In this document: positions 15,237 to 24,120 of the stretch, one piece after another | Layout: each line of letters starts with the position of its first letter | Numbering within the stretch: position 1 is the stretch's first letter | Origin: Ilumatobacter sp. | Lineage (GTDB): Bacteria > Actinomycetota > Acidimicrobiia > Acidimicrobiales > Ilumatobacteraceae | Assembly (NCBI RefSeq): GCF_030065885.1 | Contig: NZ_JASJCS010000026.1 | Coordinates: forward strand, 1 to 40,253 | Direction: 5' to 3' | DNA: 40,253 bases | Notes under the pieces: generated by a model | Database searches by the model: none | Told to the model about the DNA's origin: nothing | What the model saw: only the letters and a program-made list of their open reading frames with translations | Program-made: the position numbers and the translations under genes

Positions 15237-15995
15237 ATGACGGTGCTCGACATCCAGCTGAGCCCAGGCAACACCGACTGGGCGTCGTACCGAGATGCAG
15301 TGCTCGCCGCGGAGGCCGCCGGGTTCGGTGCGGTCTGGGTGTTCGACCACCTCGCCGGCGTGGCGTTGGGCGGCACGTCGATGCTCGAGACGTTCGCCAG
15401 CCTGGGTGCGCTGGCCGAGGCCACGACGCAGGTCGAGCTCGGCGTGCTGGTGGCCAACGTCTGGAACCGGCAGGTCGGCACGCTGGTGGCGGCTGCGGCA
15501 TCGGTCGCGCTCGTGGCCGGACGCCAGGTCCACCTCGGACTCGGCGCAGGGGCGTCCCCCACCAGCGCGTGGGCGACCGAGCAGCGAGCCGTCGGTGCCG
15601 ACCTCGAGCCCGACCTCGACACCCGGCACGCCCGCGTCGTCGACGTCCTCGAGCTGAGCGCCCAGCAGTGGAGCGACGATCGCGACGAGCAGTTCGACAC
15701 GTTTCCACTGCCTACTCCCCCGCCGACTCGCATCGTCGGCGTCAACAGCCGGCGGCTCAGCCGGATCGCGGGGCGCCACGCCGACGGCATCAACGTCCGC
15801 TGGACGGATCCGAGCCGCGACGATTACTTGGCCGCCGCCGATGCGGAGGCCGGCGATCGCCCGTTCCTCCGCACCGCCTACGCGCTGTTCGACGAGGAGC
15901 TCCTCGATCCCGATCACCCCGAGCGCACGGCGATGACCGCTCGAGGAATCGACCGCTTGATCCTGGCGGTGCTCGGCCCCCCACCGAGCTTCTGA
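15237..15995 (+). CDS. LLM-class (luciferase-like, probably F420-dependent) oxidoreductase
   Basis: 252 residues. A TIM-barrel oxidoreductase of the luciferase-like superfamily. N-terminal strands contain 'AEAAGFGAVWVFDHLAG' (22-38). 'VELGVLVANVWNRQVGTLVAAAASV' (from about 64) is the usual cofactor-phosphate region, and 'HLGLGAGASP' follows. In Actinobacteria such proteins mostly use F420, but FMN use cannot be excluded. It is shorter than the typical 280-340 residues, and the usual insertion and C-terminal helices appear trimmed. The substrate is unknown. The neighbours are exported envelope proteins and give no clear pathway. Confidence 0.8.
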   Translation: MTVLDIQLSPGNTDWASYRDAVLAAEAAGFGAVWVFDHLAGVALGGTSMLETFASLGALAEATTQVELGVLVANVWNRQVGTLVAAAASVALVAGRQVHLGLGAGASPTSAWATEQRAVGADLEPDLDTRHARVVDVLELSAQQWSDDRDEQFDTFPLPTPPPTRIVGVNSRRLSRIAGRHADGINVRWTDPSRDDYLAAADAEAGDRPFLRTAYALFDEELLDPDHPERTAMTARGIDRLILAVLGPPPSF

Positions 15996-16031
15996 CCACG
16001 GGGTGTCACGCGTTGCGCGCAGATTGCGGCG

Positions 16032-16037
16032 TACGCT
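16032..16037 (+). promoter_or_regulatory. -10 hexamer TACGCT before the CapA-family gene
   Basis: TACGCT, identical to the hexamer before the oxidoreductase gene, ends 10 nt before ATG 16048. The gap has no Shine-Dalgarno sequence. Confidence 0.35.
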
Positions 16038-16047
16038 GGTCGACGTC

Positions 16048-18453
16048 ATGAAGCGGTCGGCAGCGTTGATCACCGTCGTCATGGCGCTGTCGGTCGGCTG
16101 CACCTTCGGGCCCCAGGAGACCGGCCGGTTCGACGTCCGCACCGCCGTCGGCGTCACGGTGGTCGACGAGTCTCGACGGGTCGTGCAGGGAGCTCGCTTC
16201 GAGTGGCCCGGTGGGTCGGCGACAGCCGACGACGACGGTCGATTCACGGTCGAGATCAGCAGTCCGATCGCCGGCGTGGTCACGGCCGCCGGCATGTTGC
16301 CCGAGCCGTTGGCGATCTCCCCGCGCGACCGTGAGATGGCGCTCACGCTCCTGGCGAGGAGTGGTTCCAACGGCACTCGGACCACGCTGCACTTCGGCGG
16401 CGACGTCATGCTCGGTCGGCGCTACCAGGCACCGACTCGAGATGGCACCGCAGTCGCCCAGGACGCGGCGTCCGCTCGAGACGTCGTCGCCGACCTGGCA
16501 CCGATCTCGCGTGCCGCCGACGTCACGATCGTCAACGCCGAGACCGTGGTCGGTTCGCTCCCGGCGGATGAGGCCTACCCGGGCAAGCGATTCCTGCTCC
16601 AGTCGCCGCCGATCGTGACCGACATGCTCGACGAGCTCGGCGTCGACCTGGTGACGCTCGGGAACAACCACGCGTACGACTGGCGGGATCCCGGCGTTCG
16701 AACCACCATCGACGCCTTCGACGGGGCCGGGATGCCGCACACCGGTGCGGGGTTCACCGCCGAGGAGGCGCTCCAGGGCGCCCTCATCGATGCCGGTGCA
16801 CGGCGACTCGGCATCGTGTCGGTGACCACGGTCAACGGCAGCTTCGTGAACGACCAGTTGCCGCTCACGAGCGACGAGGTTCCCGGCGACCTGCCGCCCG
16901 ACGAGGCATGGCAGTACGAGCAGCGGTCCTTCGAATTCGGGACCGATGGTGCGCCGGGCCACTTCCCACCGGCCGAACGGCGCGCCGGAGACGCCTGGCA
17001 GGCCTATCTCCGCATCGAGGATCAGCTCGCTCCGGAACGGGCGGCCGCGCTCTGGGCGGCGCTGACGGCCGACGACGCCTACCCCGAGCTGCAGGACTGG
17101 ATCGCCCGTCGCGGCCACGGCGGTGCTGCAGGGTACGACCGCGAGGCCGTCGCCGAGGAGATCGGTGCCCTGCGAGACGCCGGGGCCGATCTGGTGGTCG
17201 TCCAGTTCCATGGCGGCTTCCAGTTTGCCGAGGTCAAGAGCTCGTTCATCCGCCGCATCTCCCACCGGGCGATCGACGCCGGCGCCGACATGGTCGTCAG
17301 CCATCATCCGCACGTGCTGCAGGGGCTCGAGTGGTACCGGGGTTCGTTGATCGCGTACAGCCTCGGCAACCTCGTGTTCGATCAGGACTTCCTCTCGACC
17401 TTCCCGTCGATGATGCTCCGTGTCGTCGTCGACAGCGCAGGCGTCGTCGACGTTCGCGTGATCCCGGTCATGCTCGTCGACTACCGCCCCGTTCCGGTGG
17501 CCGGTGACGCTGCCGAACGGATCGTGCGCCTCGTCAACACACGTTCGACGCTGCCAGCGGAGAGCGAGCGGATCACGGGCTTCGAGGTCGACAGCGTCCT
17601 CGTCGACGATGGCATCGACGGGGTCGAGCCCGCCTGGGTGGACTTCGAGCGGAACACGGGCCGTGTCGGGCGCGTGCCGGCATCGAGCACGTCGACCCTC
17701 AGCGCCGGCCCGCAGGCATCGGCACGGCTGCCACCTTGCCTGTCGGTGCGCGCCGACGAGTTGCCCGCCGGCGTCGAGTACGGCATCGACCTGTTCGACT
17801 GGGGCGGATTCGACGATGTCACCGCGGACGGCCAGCGGGGCGTGCCCATGCACTGGGTGACTCCCAACGATCCGGACGCCTGGGCGGTCGTGCAAGGTGA
17901 GAGCTCGGACCCCACCGACGACGCGCTTCGCTTGTTGACCAACGCGAACCGGCGCGTGTCCGCCCGATTCGTGGCTCGGGCCACCATCGCGGCGCATCGG
18001 CTGTACGACGGCGAAGACGACCAGCCGATCGATCGACCCCCGAGCTACACGCTCGAACTGAGCGCACGCCGCGAGCGCGGCGAGGCAGCGTCTGCGCGCA
18101 TCGACGTCTTCCACGTCGACGATACGGATCCCACCAGCGAACCCGAGTCCACGAAGCTGCGAACGACCGACATACCGTTCTCCGTCAGCGACGAAGGAGG
18201 CTGGGAGCGCATCACGCTCGACCTCGACGACGCCTTGTTCGCGCCGGTCGACGAGCTGACGGCCGACGCCGTGATGGTGACGCTGAGCGTGGACGCCGCG
18301 TTTCGTGGCGAGTTCACGTTCGACAATGTCAGGCTGATGGAGTGGCGTGCCGCTCCGTTGACGCAGTACCCCATCTGGGCCGAGATCGATGCGCTGCGTG
18401 CGTCGGAGTTCGGATCCGTCACCGTCATGACGGCCGGCTGCGACAGCGTGTAG
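16048..18453 (+). CDS. CapA-family lipoprotein with N- and C-terminal extensions
   Basis: 801 residues. The N-terminus has a lipobox ('ALSVGC', lipidated Cys18). Residues about 25-105 resemble a carboxypeptidase-regulatory or Ig-like domain ('VVDESRRVVQGARFEWPGG'). The PGA_cap/CapA metallophosphatase-like domain spans about 112-480, with 'GGDVMLGR' (Asp119), 'LGNNHAYD' (N206, N207, H208), 'VVVQFHGG' and 'SHHPHVLQG' (H419, H420, H422). CapA proteins are linked to poly-gamma-glutamate export. No capB or capC is nearby, so that role is not implied here. About 300 residues follow that I do not recognise; they look beta-rich, possibly a carbohydrate-binding or jelly-roll module. ATG 16048 gives the lipoprotein start; GTG 16003 would spoil it. 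Confidence 0.85.
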   Translation: MKRSAALITVVMALSVGCTFGPQETGRFDVRTAVGVTVVDESRRVVQGARFEWPGGSATADDDGRFTVEISSPIAGVVTAAGMLPEPLAISPRDREMALTLLARSGSNGTRTTLHFGGDVMLGRRYQAPTRDGTAVAQDAASARDVVADLAPISRAADVTIVNAETVVGSLPADEAYPGKRFLLQSPPIVTDMLDELGVDLVTLGNNHAYDWRDPGVRTTIDAFDGAGMPHTGAGFTAEEALQGALIDAGARRLGIVSVTTVNGSFVNDQLPLTSDEVPGDLPPDEAWQYEQRSFEFGTDGAPGHFPPAERRAGDAWQAYLRIEDQLAPERAAALWAALTADDAYPELQDWIARRGHGGAAGYDREAVAEEIGALRDAGADLVVVQFHGGFQFAEVKSSFIRRISHRAIDAGADMVVSHHPHVLQGLEWYRGSLIAYSLGNLVFDQDFLSTFPSMMLRVVVDSAGVVDVRVIPVMLVDYRPVPVAGDAAERIVRLVNTRSTLPAESERITGFEVDSVLVDDGIDGVEPAWVDFERNTGRVGRVPASSTSTLSAGPQASARLPPCLSVRADELPAGVEYGIDLFDWGGFDDVTADGQRGVPMHWVTPNDPDAWAVVQGESSDPTDDALRLLTNANRRVSARFVARATIAAHRLYDGEDDQPIDRPPSYTLELSARRERGEAASARIDVFHVDDTDPTSEPESTKLRTTDIPFSVSDEGGWERITLDLDDALFAPVDELTADAVMVTLSVDAAFRGEFTFDNVRLMEWRAAPLTQYPIWAEIDALRASEFGSVTVMTAGCDSV

Positions 18454-18456
18454 CGT
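18451..18456 (+). promoter_or_regulatory. Probable -10 of the gcvP transcript
   Basis: TAGCGT overlaps the CapA stop codon and lies 17 nt before the first riboswitch aptamer. An ATGACG (18427-18432) 18 nt upstream could serve as the -35. The position is right for a transcript that begins with the riboswitch. Confidence 0.4.
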
Positions 18457-18472
18457 GCTCGGTGTCGCAGAA

Positions 18473-18561
18473 CCCGCTCGGGAGAGGCGTCGCCGACTCG
18501 TCGGTGACGGCGCCGAAGGAGCAACCACCCCGGAATCTCTCAGGCAGATGGACCGGGCGGG
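18473..18561 (+). promoter_or_regulatory. Glycine riboswitch, aptamer 1
   Basis: The conserved core is present: GGGAGAG near 18480, GCCGAAGGAGCAA at 18522-18534, GAATCTCTCAGG near 18533-18544 and a downstream GGACCGG. P1 can be closed by CCCGC (18473-18477) with GCGGG (18557-18561). It binds glycine and, in tandem with aptamer 2, controls the glycine decarboxylase gene downstream, normally switching it on when glycine is abundant. Confidence 0.93.
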
Positions 18562-18567
18562 CGAGGC

Positions 18568-18655
18568 AACGCTGGAAAGCAGACGGCACCGCCGTCTCGC
18601 CGACGGGGAAAGCCGACGAGGTCGGCGAAACTCTCAGGTACCGATGACAGCGGGG
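18568..18655 (+). promoter_or_regulatory. Glycine riboswitch, aptamer 2
   Basis: Second aptamer after a linker of about 8 nt. It has CTGGAAAGCAG, GCCGACGGGGAAAGCC, GAAACTCTCAGGTACC and GATGACAGCGGGG. P1 is closed by CGCTG (18570-18574) with CAGCG (18648-18652). Only 31 nt separate its end from GTG 18687, and no terminator with a U-tract is evident. Control is therefore more likely at translation start: the GGAGG at 18678-18682 lies close by. Confidence 0.92.
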
Positions 18656-18686
18656 GCACGAGGAGCGCGCACGATCCGGAGGCACC

Positions 18687-21536
18687 GTGTCACAACCATT
18701 GGCTGAACTGTTCGACGACGACGATTTCGTCGGACGCCACATCGGACCTCGACGGCACGATCTCGACCACATGCTGGCGACGATTGGCGTGGACGACGTG
18801 GCGTCGCTCCTCGACGAGGCGGTGCCTGCGTCGATCCGCGCCGACGAGCTCGATCTCGGTCGGCCGCGGTCCGAGACGGACGTGCTCGCCGAGCTCCGAG
18901 CGATCGCGGATCAGAACCAGGTCCGCACGAACCTGATCGGCATGGGGTACTCCGGCACGATCACGCCGCCGGTCGTGCGCCGCAACGTGCTCGAGAACCC
19001 AGCGTGGTACACCGCCTACACCCCGTACCAGCCCGAGATCAGCCAGGGCCGCCTGGAGGCTCTCCTCAACTTCCAGACGATGGTGAGCGACCTGACGGGC
19101 CTCGACATCGCCAACGCCTCGTTGCTCGACGAGGCGACCGCTGCCGCCGAGGCGATGTCGCTGGCGCGGCGTGTGACCCGCCGTGCGCCCGACCGCTTCT
19201 TCGTGCACCACGACACCCACCCGCAGACGATCGCCGTGCTCGCCACCCGCGCCGAGCCGGTGGGCGTCGAGCTCGTGGTCGGCGACGTCGACCTGCTCGA
19301 CGAGGGCGACGGCTACTTCGGTGCGCTGTTCAGCTACCCGACGTCGACCGGCGCGGTCACCGACTGGTCGGCCGCGATCGGCAAGGTCCACGATCTGGGC
19401 GCGCAGGCGATCGTGGCCACCGACCTGCTGGCGTGCGTCCTGCTCCGCTCCCCCGGGGCCCTCGGTGCCGACATCGCAGTCGGCTCCGCCCAACGCTTCG
19501 GGGTGCCGCTCGGCTTCGGCGGACCGCACGCGGGCTTCATCGCCGTCCGCGAGTCCGCCTCGCGTGCGCTGCCCGGCCGGCTCGTCGGCGTCAGCACCGA
19601 CACCGCCGACCGGCCTGCGCTCCGGCTCGCGCTGCAGACGCGGGAACAGCACATCCGGCGCGAGAAGGCCACGTCCAACATCTGCACCGCCCAGGTGCTG
19701 CTGGCGAACATCGCCGGGCTGTACGCGTCGTGGCACGGCCCCGACGGATTGCGCCGGATCGCCCGGCGGGTGCACGGCCTCACGAACCTGCTCGCCGAGC
19801 GTGCGCGGTCTGCGGGGCTGAGCCTGCGCCACGACACCTGGTTCGACACGATCGTGGTCGACGGGGTTGATGCACCGGCGGTGCACGCCGAGGCCGGCGA
19901 ACGCGGCATCAACCTCCGGCACCTGGGAGACCGGTCGGTCGGGATCGCGCTCGACGAGACCACCGGCGTCGAGACCGTGAACGCCGTCGCCGCATGTCTC
20001 GGGGCTGCTCCCCTGCCCGCTGCGCCGATCGTCGACGTCTCGCTGGCCGGCGATCAGTTGCGCACCGACGACATCCTGCAGCAGGCAGCCTTCACGAGCT
20101 ACCACAGCGAGCACGAGATGTTGCGGTACCTGCGCCGTCTCGCAGACCGCGATCTGGCGCTCGATCGGACGATGATCCCGCTCGGTTCGTGCACGATGAA
20201 GCTGAACGCGACGAGTGAGATGGAGCCGATCACGTGGCCCGAGTTCGCCGCGATCCACCCGTTCGCTCCCTCGGACCAGACGGCCGGCTACAGGCGACTC
20301 GTCGACGACCTCGAGTCGGCGCTCGCCGAGATCACCGGCTACGACGCGGTCAGCCTGCAGCCGAACGCCGGCAGCCAGGGCGAGTTCGCGGGCCTCCTCG
20401 CGATCCGCGCGTACCACCGCAGCCGCGACGACCACCAGCGCACGATCTGCCTGATCCCTGCCAGCGCACACGGCACGAACGCGGCCAGCGCCGTCATGGC
20501 GGGGATGGACGTCCACGTGGTCCGCTGCGACGACGACGGCAACGTCGATCTCGACGACCTGCGCACGCACATCGACGACGCCGGCGATCGTCTCGCGGCG
20601 ATCATGGTCACGTACCCCTCGACGCACGGCGTGTTCGAGCCGGGCATCGGCGACCTGTGCGAGATGGTGCACGCCGCGGGCGGCCAGGTGTACGTCGACG
20701 GTGCCAATCTCAACGCCCTGGTCGGGCTCGCCAAGCCCGGCCGGTTCGGCGCCGACGTGAGCCACCTCAACCTGCACAAGACGTTCTGCATCCCGCACGG
20801 CGGTGGCGGGCCGGGTGTCGGCCCGATCGGCGTGCGAGCACACCTCGCGCCGTTCCTGCCCGGCGACCCGCTCGGTGACGCCGACCAGCCGGTCGGGCCC
20901 GTGTCGGCAGCCAACTTCGGATCGGCAGGCATCCTGCCGATCTCATGGGTGTACCTCGCACTGATGGGCGCGGCCGGGTTGCGGCGAGCCACGGAGATCG
21001 CCATCACCGCCGCCAACTACGTGGCCGCACGGCTGCAGGATGCGTATCCGGTGCTCTACACCGGCGAGCACGGTCGCGTGGCCCACGAGTGCATCATCGA
21101 CATCCGGCCGCTGTCCAAGCGAACGGGTGTCAGCGTCGACGATGTCGCCAAGCGACTGATCGACTTCGGGTTCCACGCCCCGACGATGAGCTTCCCGGTC
21201 GCCGGCACGCTGATGATCGAACCCACGGAGAGCGAGGAGCGCCGCGAGCTCGACCGCTTCTGCGATGCGATGCTGGCGATCAGGGCCGAGATCGACGAGG
21301 TCGCGGACGGGGCGCTCGAGATCGACGAGAGCCCGCTGCGGCACGCTCCGCACACCGCCGAAGATCTGCTCGGCGAGTGGGATCGGAAGTACTCGCGATC
21401 GCAGGCCGCGTTCCCGTTGTCGTCCCTGCGGCTCGACAAGTACTTCGCTCCGGTCTCGCGGATCGACGGGGCATACGGCGACCGTCATCTCGTCTGCAGC
21501 TGCGAGCCGCTCGAGGCATTCGCCGTGAACCGCTGA
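18687..21536 (+). CDS. gcvP: Glycine dehydrogenase (decarboxylating), P-protein
   Basis: 949 residues, the full fused single-chain form (about 950 in most bacteria). It decarboxylates glycine and passes aminomethyl to the lipoyl arm of GcvH. N-terminal '[19 protein letters not shown]' is the family start. '[25 protein letters not shown]' is interrupted by no change. '[11 protein letters not shown]' lies in the C-terminal half. PLP-binding Lys698 is in '[18 protein letters not shown]'-type context. The start is GTG 18687, with GGAGG 4 nt upstream. It is controlled by the tandem glycine riboswitch directly before it. Its partners gcvT and gcvH are 3-9 kb away on the other strand, and no lpd is present. 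Confidence 0.97.
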   Translation: MSQPLAELFDDDDFVGRHIGPRRHDLDHMLATIGVDDVASLLDEAVPASIRADELDLGRPRSETDVLAELRAIADQNQVRTNLIGMGYSGTITPPVVRRNVLENPAWYTAYTPYQPEISQGRLEALLNFQTMVSDLTGLDIANASLLDEATAAAEAMSLARRVTRRAPDRFFVHHDTHPQTIAVLATRAEPVGVELVVGDVDLLDEGDGYFGALFSYPTSTGAVTDWSAAIGKVHDLGAQAIVATDLLACVLLRSPGALGADIAVGSAQRFGVPLGFGGPHAGFIAVRESASRALPGRLVGVSTDTADRPALRLALQTREQHIRREKATSNICTAQVLLANIAGLYASWHGPDGLRRIARRVHGLTNLLAERARSAGLSLRHDTWFDTIVVDGVDAPAVHAEAGERGINLRHLGDRSVGIALDETTGVETVNAVAACLGAAPLPAAPIVDVSLAGDQLRTDDILQQAAFTSYHSEHEMLRYLRRLADRDLALDRTMIPLGSCTMKLNATSEMEPITWPEFAAIHPFAPSDQTAGYRRLVDDLESALAEITGYDAVSLQPNAGSQGEFAGLLAIRAYHRSRDDHQRTICLIPASAHGTNAASAVMAGMDVHVVRCDDDGNVDLDDLRTHIDDAGDRLAAIMVTYPSTHGVFEPGIGDLCEMVHAAGGQVYVDGANLNALVGLAKPGRFGADVSHLNLHKTFCIPHGGGGPGVGPIGVRAHLAPFLPGDPLGDADQPVGPVSAANFGSAGILPISWVYLALMGAAGLRRATEIAITAANYVAARLQDAYPVLYTGEHGRVAHECIIDIRPLSKRTGVSVDDVAKRLIDFGFHAPTMSFPVAGTLMIEPTESEERRELDRFCDAMLAIRAEIDEVADGALEIDESPLRHAPHTAEDLLGEWDRKYSRSQAAFPLSSLRLDKYFAPVSRIDGAYGDRHLVCSCEPLEAFAVNR

Positions 21537-21550
21537 TTGCCCGCGCCCGC

Positions 21551-21570
21551 GGCGGTACCGCCAGTATCGT
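21551..21570 (+). promoter_or_regulatory. 12-bp palindrome abutting a -10 hexamer
   Basis: GGCGGTACCGCC (21551-21562) is a perfect palindrome two bases upstream of TATCGT (21565-21570). TATCGT ends 6 nt before ATG 21577. A protein bound to the palindrome would cover the spacer of this promoter, so it is a candidate repressor operator. Confidence 0.45.
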
Positions 21571-21576
21571 GTCCGG

Positions 21577-23358
21577 ATGACCGCGGTCGAGCAGCTGCGC
21601 CGCGTGCCGGCGCGCTGGATCGGCATCGTGGGCGTGTCGCTCGCGCTCGTCGCGCTCACCGCGATCGCGGTCGCACTCGGTGCCGGCAGCGACGGCAGCC
21701 TCGCCACTGCCGGCGGCACCGATCCGTCCACCACCTCGTCGACCGTGTCGACGGTCCGGACCACCGGGTCCTTGTCGAGCACGACGGTCGCCGCGTCGCC
21801 GACCACGGGCCGGACCACGACGACGTTCGTCCGCCCGCCGCGGACGAACCCCGGCGACCTCGACCTGCAGGACGCCTACGTCTTCGACATCGACCTCGAC
21901 AACCCCGGTGTGGCGGCCCGCCCGATACCCGACGACCCACCCGCCGTGGCGCCGCCGACGACGCTGGCTCCCCCGCCGTGGGCGGCGAGCACTCGCCTCA
22001 CGGCGGGCGGCCACGTGGCGACCGATGTCGGGTGCGCGACCGACCGCTTCGCCGGATCGCTCGATGCGTTCCTCGCCGAACGTGTCGGTCCGGTGCTCGG
22101 CTGGGACTACCAGCACGTGTACCCGCTCGGCGACGACCGCTTCCTCTGGCTGTTCCAGGACACGTTCCTCGACCACACCGGAACGTCGAGCTCGCTGGCC
22201 GCCTCGCGGTTCGTGCACAACGCGGCCATGGTGCAAGAGGGCTCGTGCTTCACACTGCTGCACCGCGGCACGACGGCGCGGCCCGCCTCGTTCGAGCCGG
22301 GCGACGGACTCGGTGGCGTCAGGACGAAGTGGTTCTGGCCGATGGGTGGCGAACTCGTCGACGGGCAACTCTGGGTCTTCTGGGCCGAGATGATCAAGGA
22401 CCCGTACGATCCCGACCCGCCACAGGGTCTCGGGTGGCACCCCGAGCGGGTCTTTCTCGCCACCTACGACGCCGAGACGCTCGAGCGGCTGGCCTTCTGG
22501 CCCGCACCCAACGGCGGGGTGGCTCCGATCTACGGGTACGCCGTCAGCAGCGACGAGACCCACACGTATCTGTTCGGCAACACGTTCGAGCAGAACATGA
22601 TCCGGGAGGGCGGCTTCTGGAACGGACCGCACTCGGCGACGGCGATGTGGCTGGCGCGCGTCCCGAGGGGTGCGGTCGCGACGCAGCCGGAGTACCGGAC
22701 CGCCGACGGCTGGTCGGACGATCCCGCCGCTGCCGTGCCGATCCTCGAGCGCTACTACGCCGAGAACCCGATGCAGCCGCGGTACCTCGGCGGGCAATGG
22801 GTCGCCGCCACCGCCGTCGACGGGTACTGGGGCGACCAGCTGGCGATCGACGTCGCACCCGACCCGTGGGGCCCGTGGACGACGGTCGAGTACCGCGATC
22901 TCGAACCTCGGGGTGGCGACCCGAAGAAGAACACCTACCACGCGCACGTCCTGCCGTGGCGCGACGGGTACGGCTCGGTGCTCGTGTCGGTGTCGAACAA
23001 CGCGCGCGACATGGCCCGCGACGCCTGGTACAACCCCGAGCGCTACCGGCCGATGGTGCTGTTCTCGGTGTACCGGGAGACACCAGCGACGACCACGACG
23101 ACGTCGACCACCACCACCACGACGACCACGACCACGACCACCACGGCGCCGCCGACGACGTCGAGCACCACGAGCACCACGACCACCAGTTCGACGTCGA
23201 CCACCACGACGACCAGCTCGACGACGAGCACGACGACCACGGTGCCCGCATCGTCGACGAGCACCACGACCACCACGACCACCAGCTCGACGACCCCGCC
23301 GCCGACCACGACCACGACGGCCGGCCCCACGACCTCCGCGCCGGGCGACGAGGGCTGA
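21577..23358 (+). CDS. Membrane-anchored DUF4185-like beta-propeller protein with Thr-rich tail
   Basis: 593 residues. An N-terminal membrane helix (about 14-35) is followed by a Ser/Thr-rich linker (about 49-90). The globular part (about 150-500) has repeated propeller-like blades: 'YQHVYPLGDDRFLWLFQDTF', 'FVHNAAMVQEG', 'WPMGGELVDGQLWVFWAEM' and 'GYAVSSDETHTYLFGN'. These resemble DUF4185 and related five-bladed glycosidase-like propellers, so binding or cleavage of an extracellular glycan is plausible but unproven. Residues about 503-593 are almost only Thr and Ser, a likely cell-wall-spanning or glycosylated stalk. Two other long frames over the same DNA are shadows; this one has the signal helix and domain. 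It starts 40 bp after gcvP. Confidence 0.78.
   Translation: MTAVEQLRRVPARWIGIVGVSLALVALTAIAVALGAGSDGSLATAGGTDPSTTSSTVSTVRTTGSLSSTTVAASPTTGRTTTTFVRPPRTNPGDLDLQDAYVFDIDLDNPGVAARPIPDDPPAVAPPTTLAPPPWAASTRLTAGGHVATDVGCATDRFAGSLDAFLAERVGPVLGWDYQHVYPLGDDRFLWLFQDTFLDHTGTSSSLAASRFVHNAAMVQEGSCFTLLHRGTTARPASFEPGDGLGGVRTKWFWPMGGELVDGQLWVFWAEMIKDPYDPDPPQGLGWHPERVFLATYDAETLERLAFWPAPNGGVAPIYGYAVSSDETHTYLFGNTFEQNMIREGGFWNGPHSATAMWLARVPRGAVATQPEYRTADGWSDDPAAAVPILERYYAENPMQPRYLGGQWVAATAVDGYWGDQLAIDVAPDPWGPWTTVEYRDLEPRGGDPKKNTYHAHVLPWRDGYGSVLVSVSNNARDMARDAWYNPERYRPMVLFSVYRETPATTTTTSTTTTTTTTTTTTTAPPTTSSTTSTTTTSSTSTTTTTSSTTSTTTTVPASSTSTTTTTTTSSTTPPPTTTTTAGPTTSAPGDEG
23085..23340. repeat. Low-complexity ACC/ACG triplet tract
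   Basis: About 250 bp of near-pure ACN and AGC codons encoding the Thr/Ser tail of the DUF4185-like protein. The codons are mixed (ACC, ACG, TCG, AGC), which reduces slippage. Length variation between strains is likely. Confidence 0.8.
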
Positions 23359-23385
23359 GGTGAGGGACGCGTGCGTGTTCGGGCC

Positions 23386-23391
23386 TAGCCT
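23386..23391 (+). promoter_or_regulatory. -10 hexamer TAGCCT before the Lys-rich-tailed protein
   Basis: TAGCCT ends 6 nt before ATG 23398, the same hexamer and nearly the same spacing as at prfC. No Shine-Dalgarno sequence is seen. Confidence 0.45.
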
Positions 23392-23397
23392 GCGGCA

Positions 23398-24105
23398 ATG
23401 ACCGACGACAGCGTTCGCAACGACGGCCTCGCCGACGTGATCAACATCCTCGCTGCCCCGATCGCGAGCGGTATCCGAACGGTCGAGCAGTTCCGGCGTG
23501 GCGCCGACGAGCTGATCCGTGCCGTCGAGAACCTGAACCGCACGATGGAGAACCTCAACGAGACGGCCACCCGGGTGAACCGGCTCGTCGCCGACGTGGA
23601 AGAGCCGATTCGGGCCATGATCCCCCAGCTCACGCGTACCGTGCAGACGGCCGACGAGATCACGCGGCGCCTCGAGGGTCCGCTGCGCACCGCGGCGCCG
23701 AACATCGAGAAGGTGGTCGGCACGCTGAGCTCGCCCGGGTTCGCCTCACTGCCCGAACAGCTCGGCGAGTTCATGCAGTCGATCGGCGACGTCTCCCGCC
23801 GCCTCGGACCGCTCACGCAGTTCGCCGAGAGCGCAGGTGGCCTGTTCGGTGGGCTCAAGCTGCCGGGGATGGGCGGCTCGGGGCCGGCGCGATCCGAGCC
23901 GACCGAGCCCGTGGTCGACTCGCGCCGCAGCCCCGCAACGGCGTCACCGGCCGCAGCTGCGACGACGAGCCCGGCGAAGAAGACCAGCACGAAGACGACA
24001 TCCTCGAAGAAGAAGGCTGCGGCGAAGAAGACCCCCGCCAAGAAGACCCCGGCGAAGAAGTCGTCGGCGAAGAAGTCGTCGGCGAAGAAGGCCGCGTCGA
24101 CGTAG
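23398..24105 (+). CDS. Helical protein with histone H1-like Lys/Ala C-terminal tail
   Basis: 235 residues. Residues about 10-145 are amphipathic helix with heptad-like spacing ('IRAVENLNRTMENLNETATRV'), probably coiled coil. Residues 145-190 are a Gly/Pro/Ala linker. Residues 191-235 are a strongly basic tail of 'AKKT', 'AKKS' and 'KKAAST' repeats. Tails of this type occur in mycobacterial HbhA and in bacterial histone-like proteins, where they bind DNA, heparin-like polymers or membranes. There is no signal peptide, so a nucleoid or membrane-surface role is possible. I do not recognise a named family. It is convergent with gcvT, 15 bp between stops. Confidence 0.8.
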   Translation: MTDDSVRNDGLADVINILAAPIASGIRTVEQFRRGADELIRAVENLNRTMENLNETATRVNRLVADVEEPIRAMIPQLTRTVQTADEITRRLEGPLRTAAPNIEKVVGTLSSPGFASLPEQLGEFMQSIGDVSRRLGPLTQFAESAGGLFGGLKLPGMGGSGPARSEPTEPVVDSRRSPATASPAAAATTSPAKKTSTKTTSSKKKAAAKKTPAKKTPAKKSSAKKSSAKKAAST

Positions 24106-24120
24106 GCGAGCCAGCGGGCG

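Noticed and set aside
12965..15793. Minus-strand open frame of 942 codons opposite the M23 peptidase
   Set aside because: The opposite strand has a signal peptide, six peptidoglycan-binding repeats and an M23 active site. The minus frame shows only repeat-derived Arg/Ala-rich sequence.
18424..18433. CGTCATGACG, the palindromic core of the inverted repeats at 12.3-12.7 kb
   Set aside because: Here it lies inside the CapA coding frame without the flanking TATTT/AAATA, so a chance match of ten bases is the simpler reading; it may serve as part of a -35.
16006..18528. Minus-strand open frame of 840 codons opposite the CapA-family gene
   Set aside because: It has no recognisable domain, while the plus strand has a lipobox and CapA motifs; it also runs into the riboswitch.
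18690..20843. Minus-strand open frame of 717 codons opposite gcvP
   Set aside because: It lies wholly antisense to an unmistakable gcvP and has shadow-type composition.
21537..23363. Second plus-strand frame over the DUF4185-like gene
   Set aside because: It is Arg-rich and lacks a signal helix or domain; the frame from 21577 has both.
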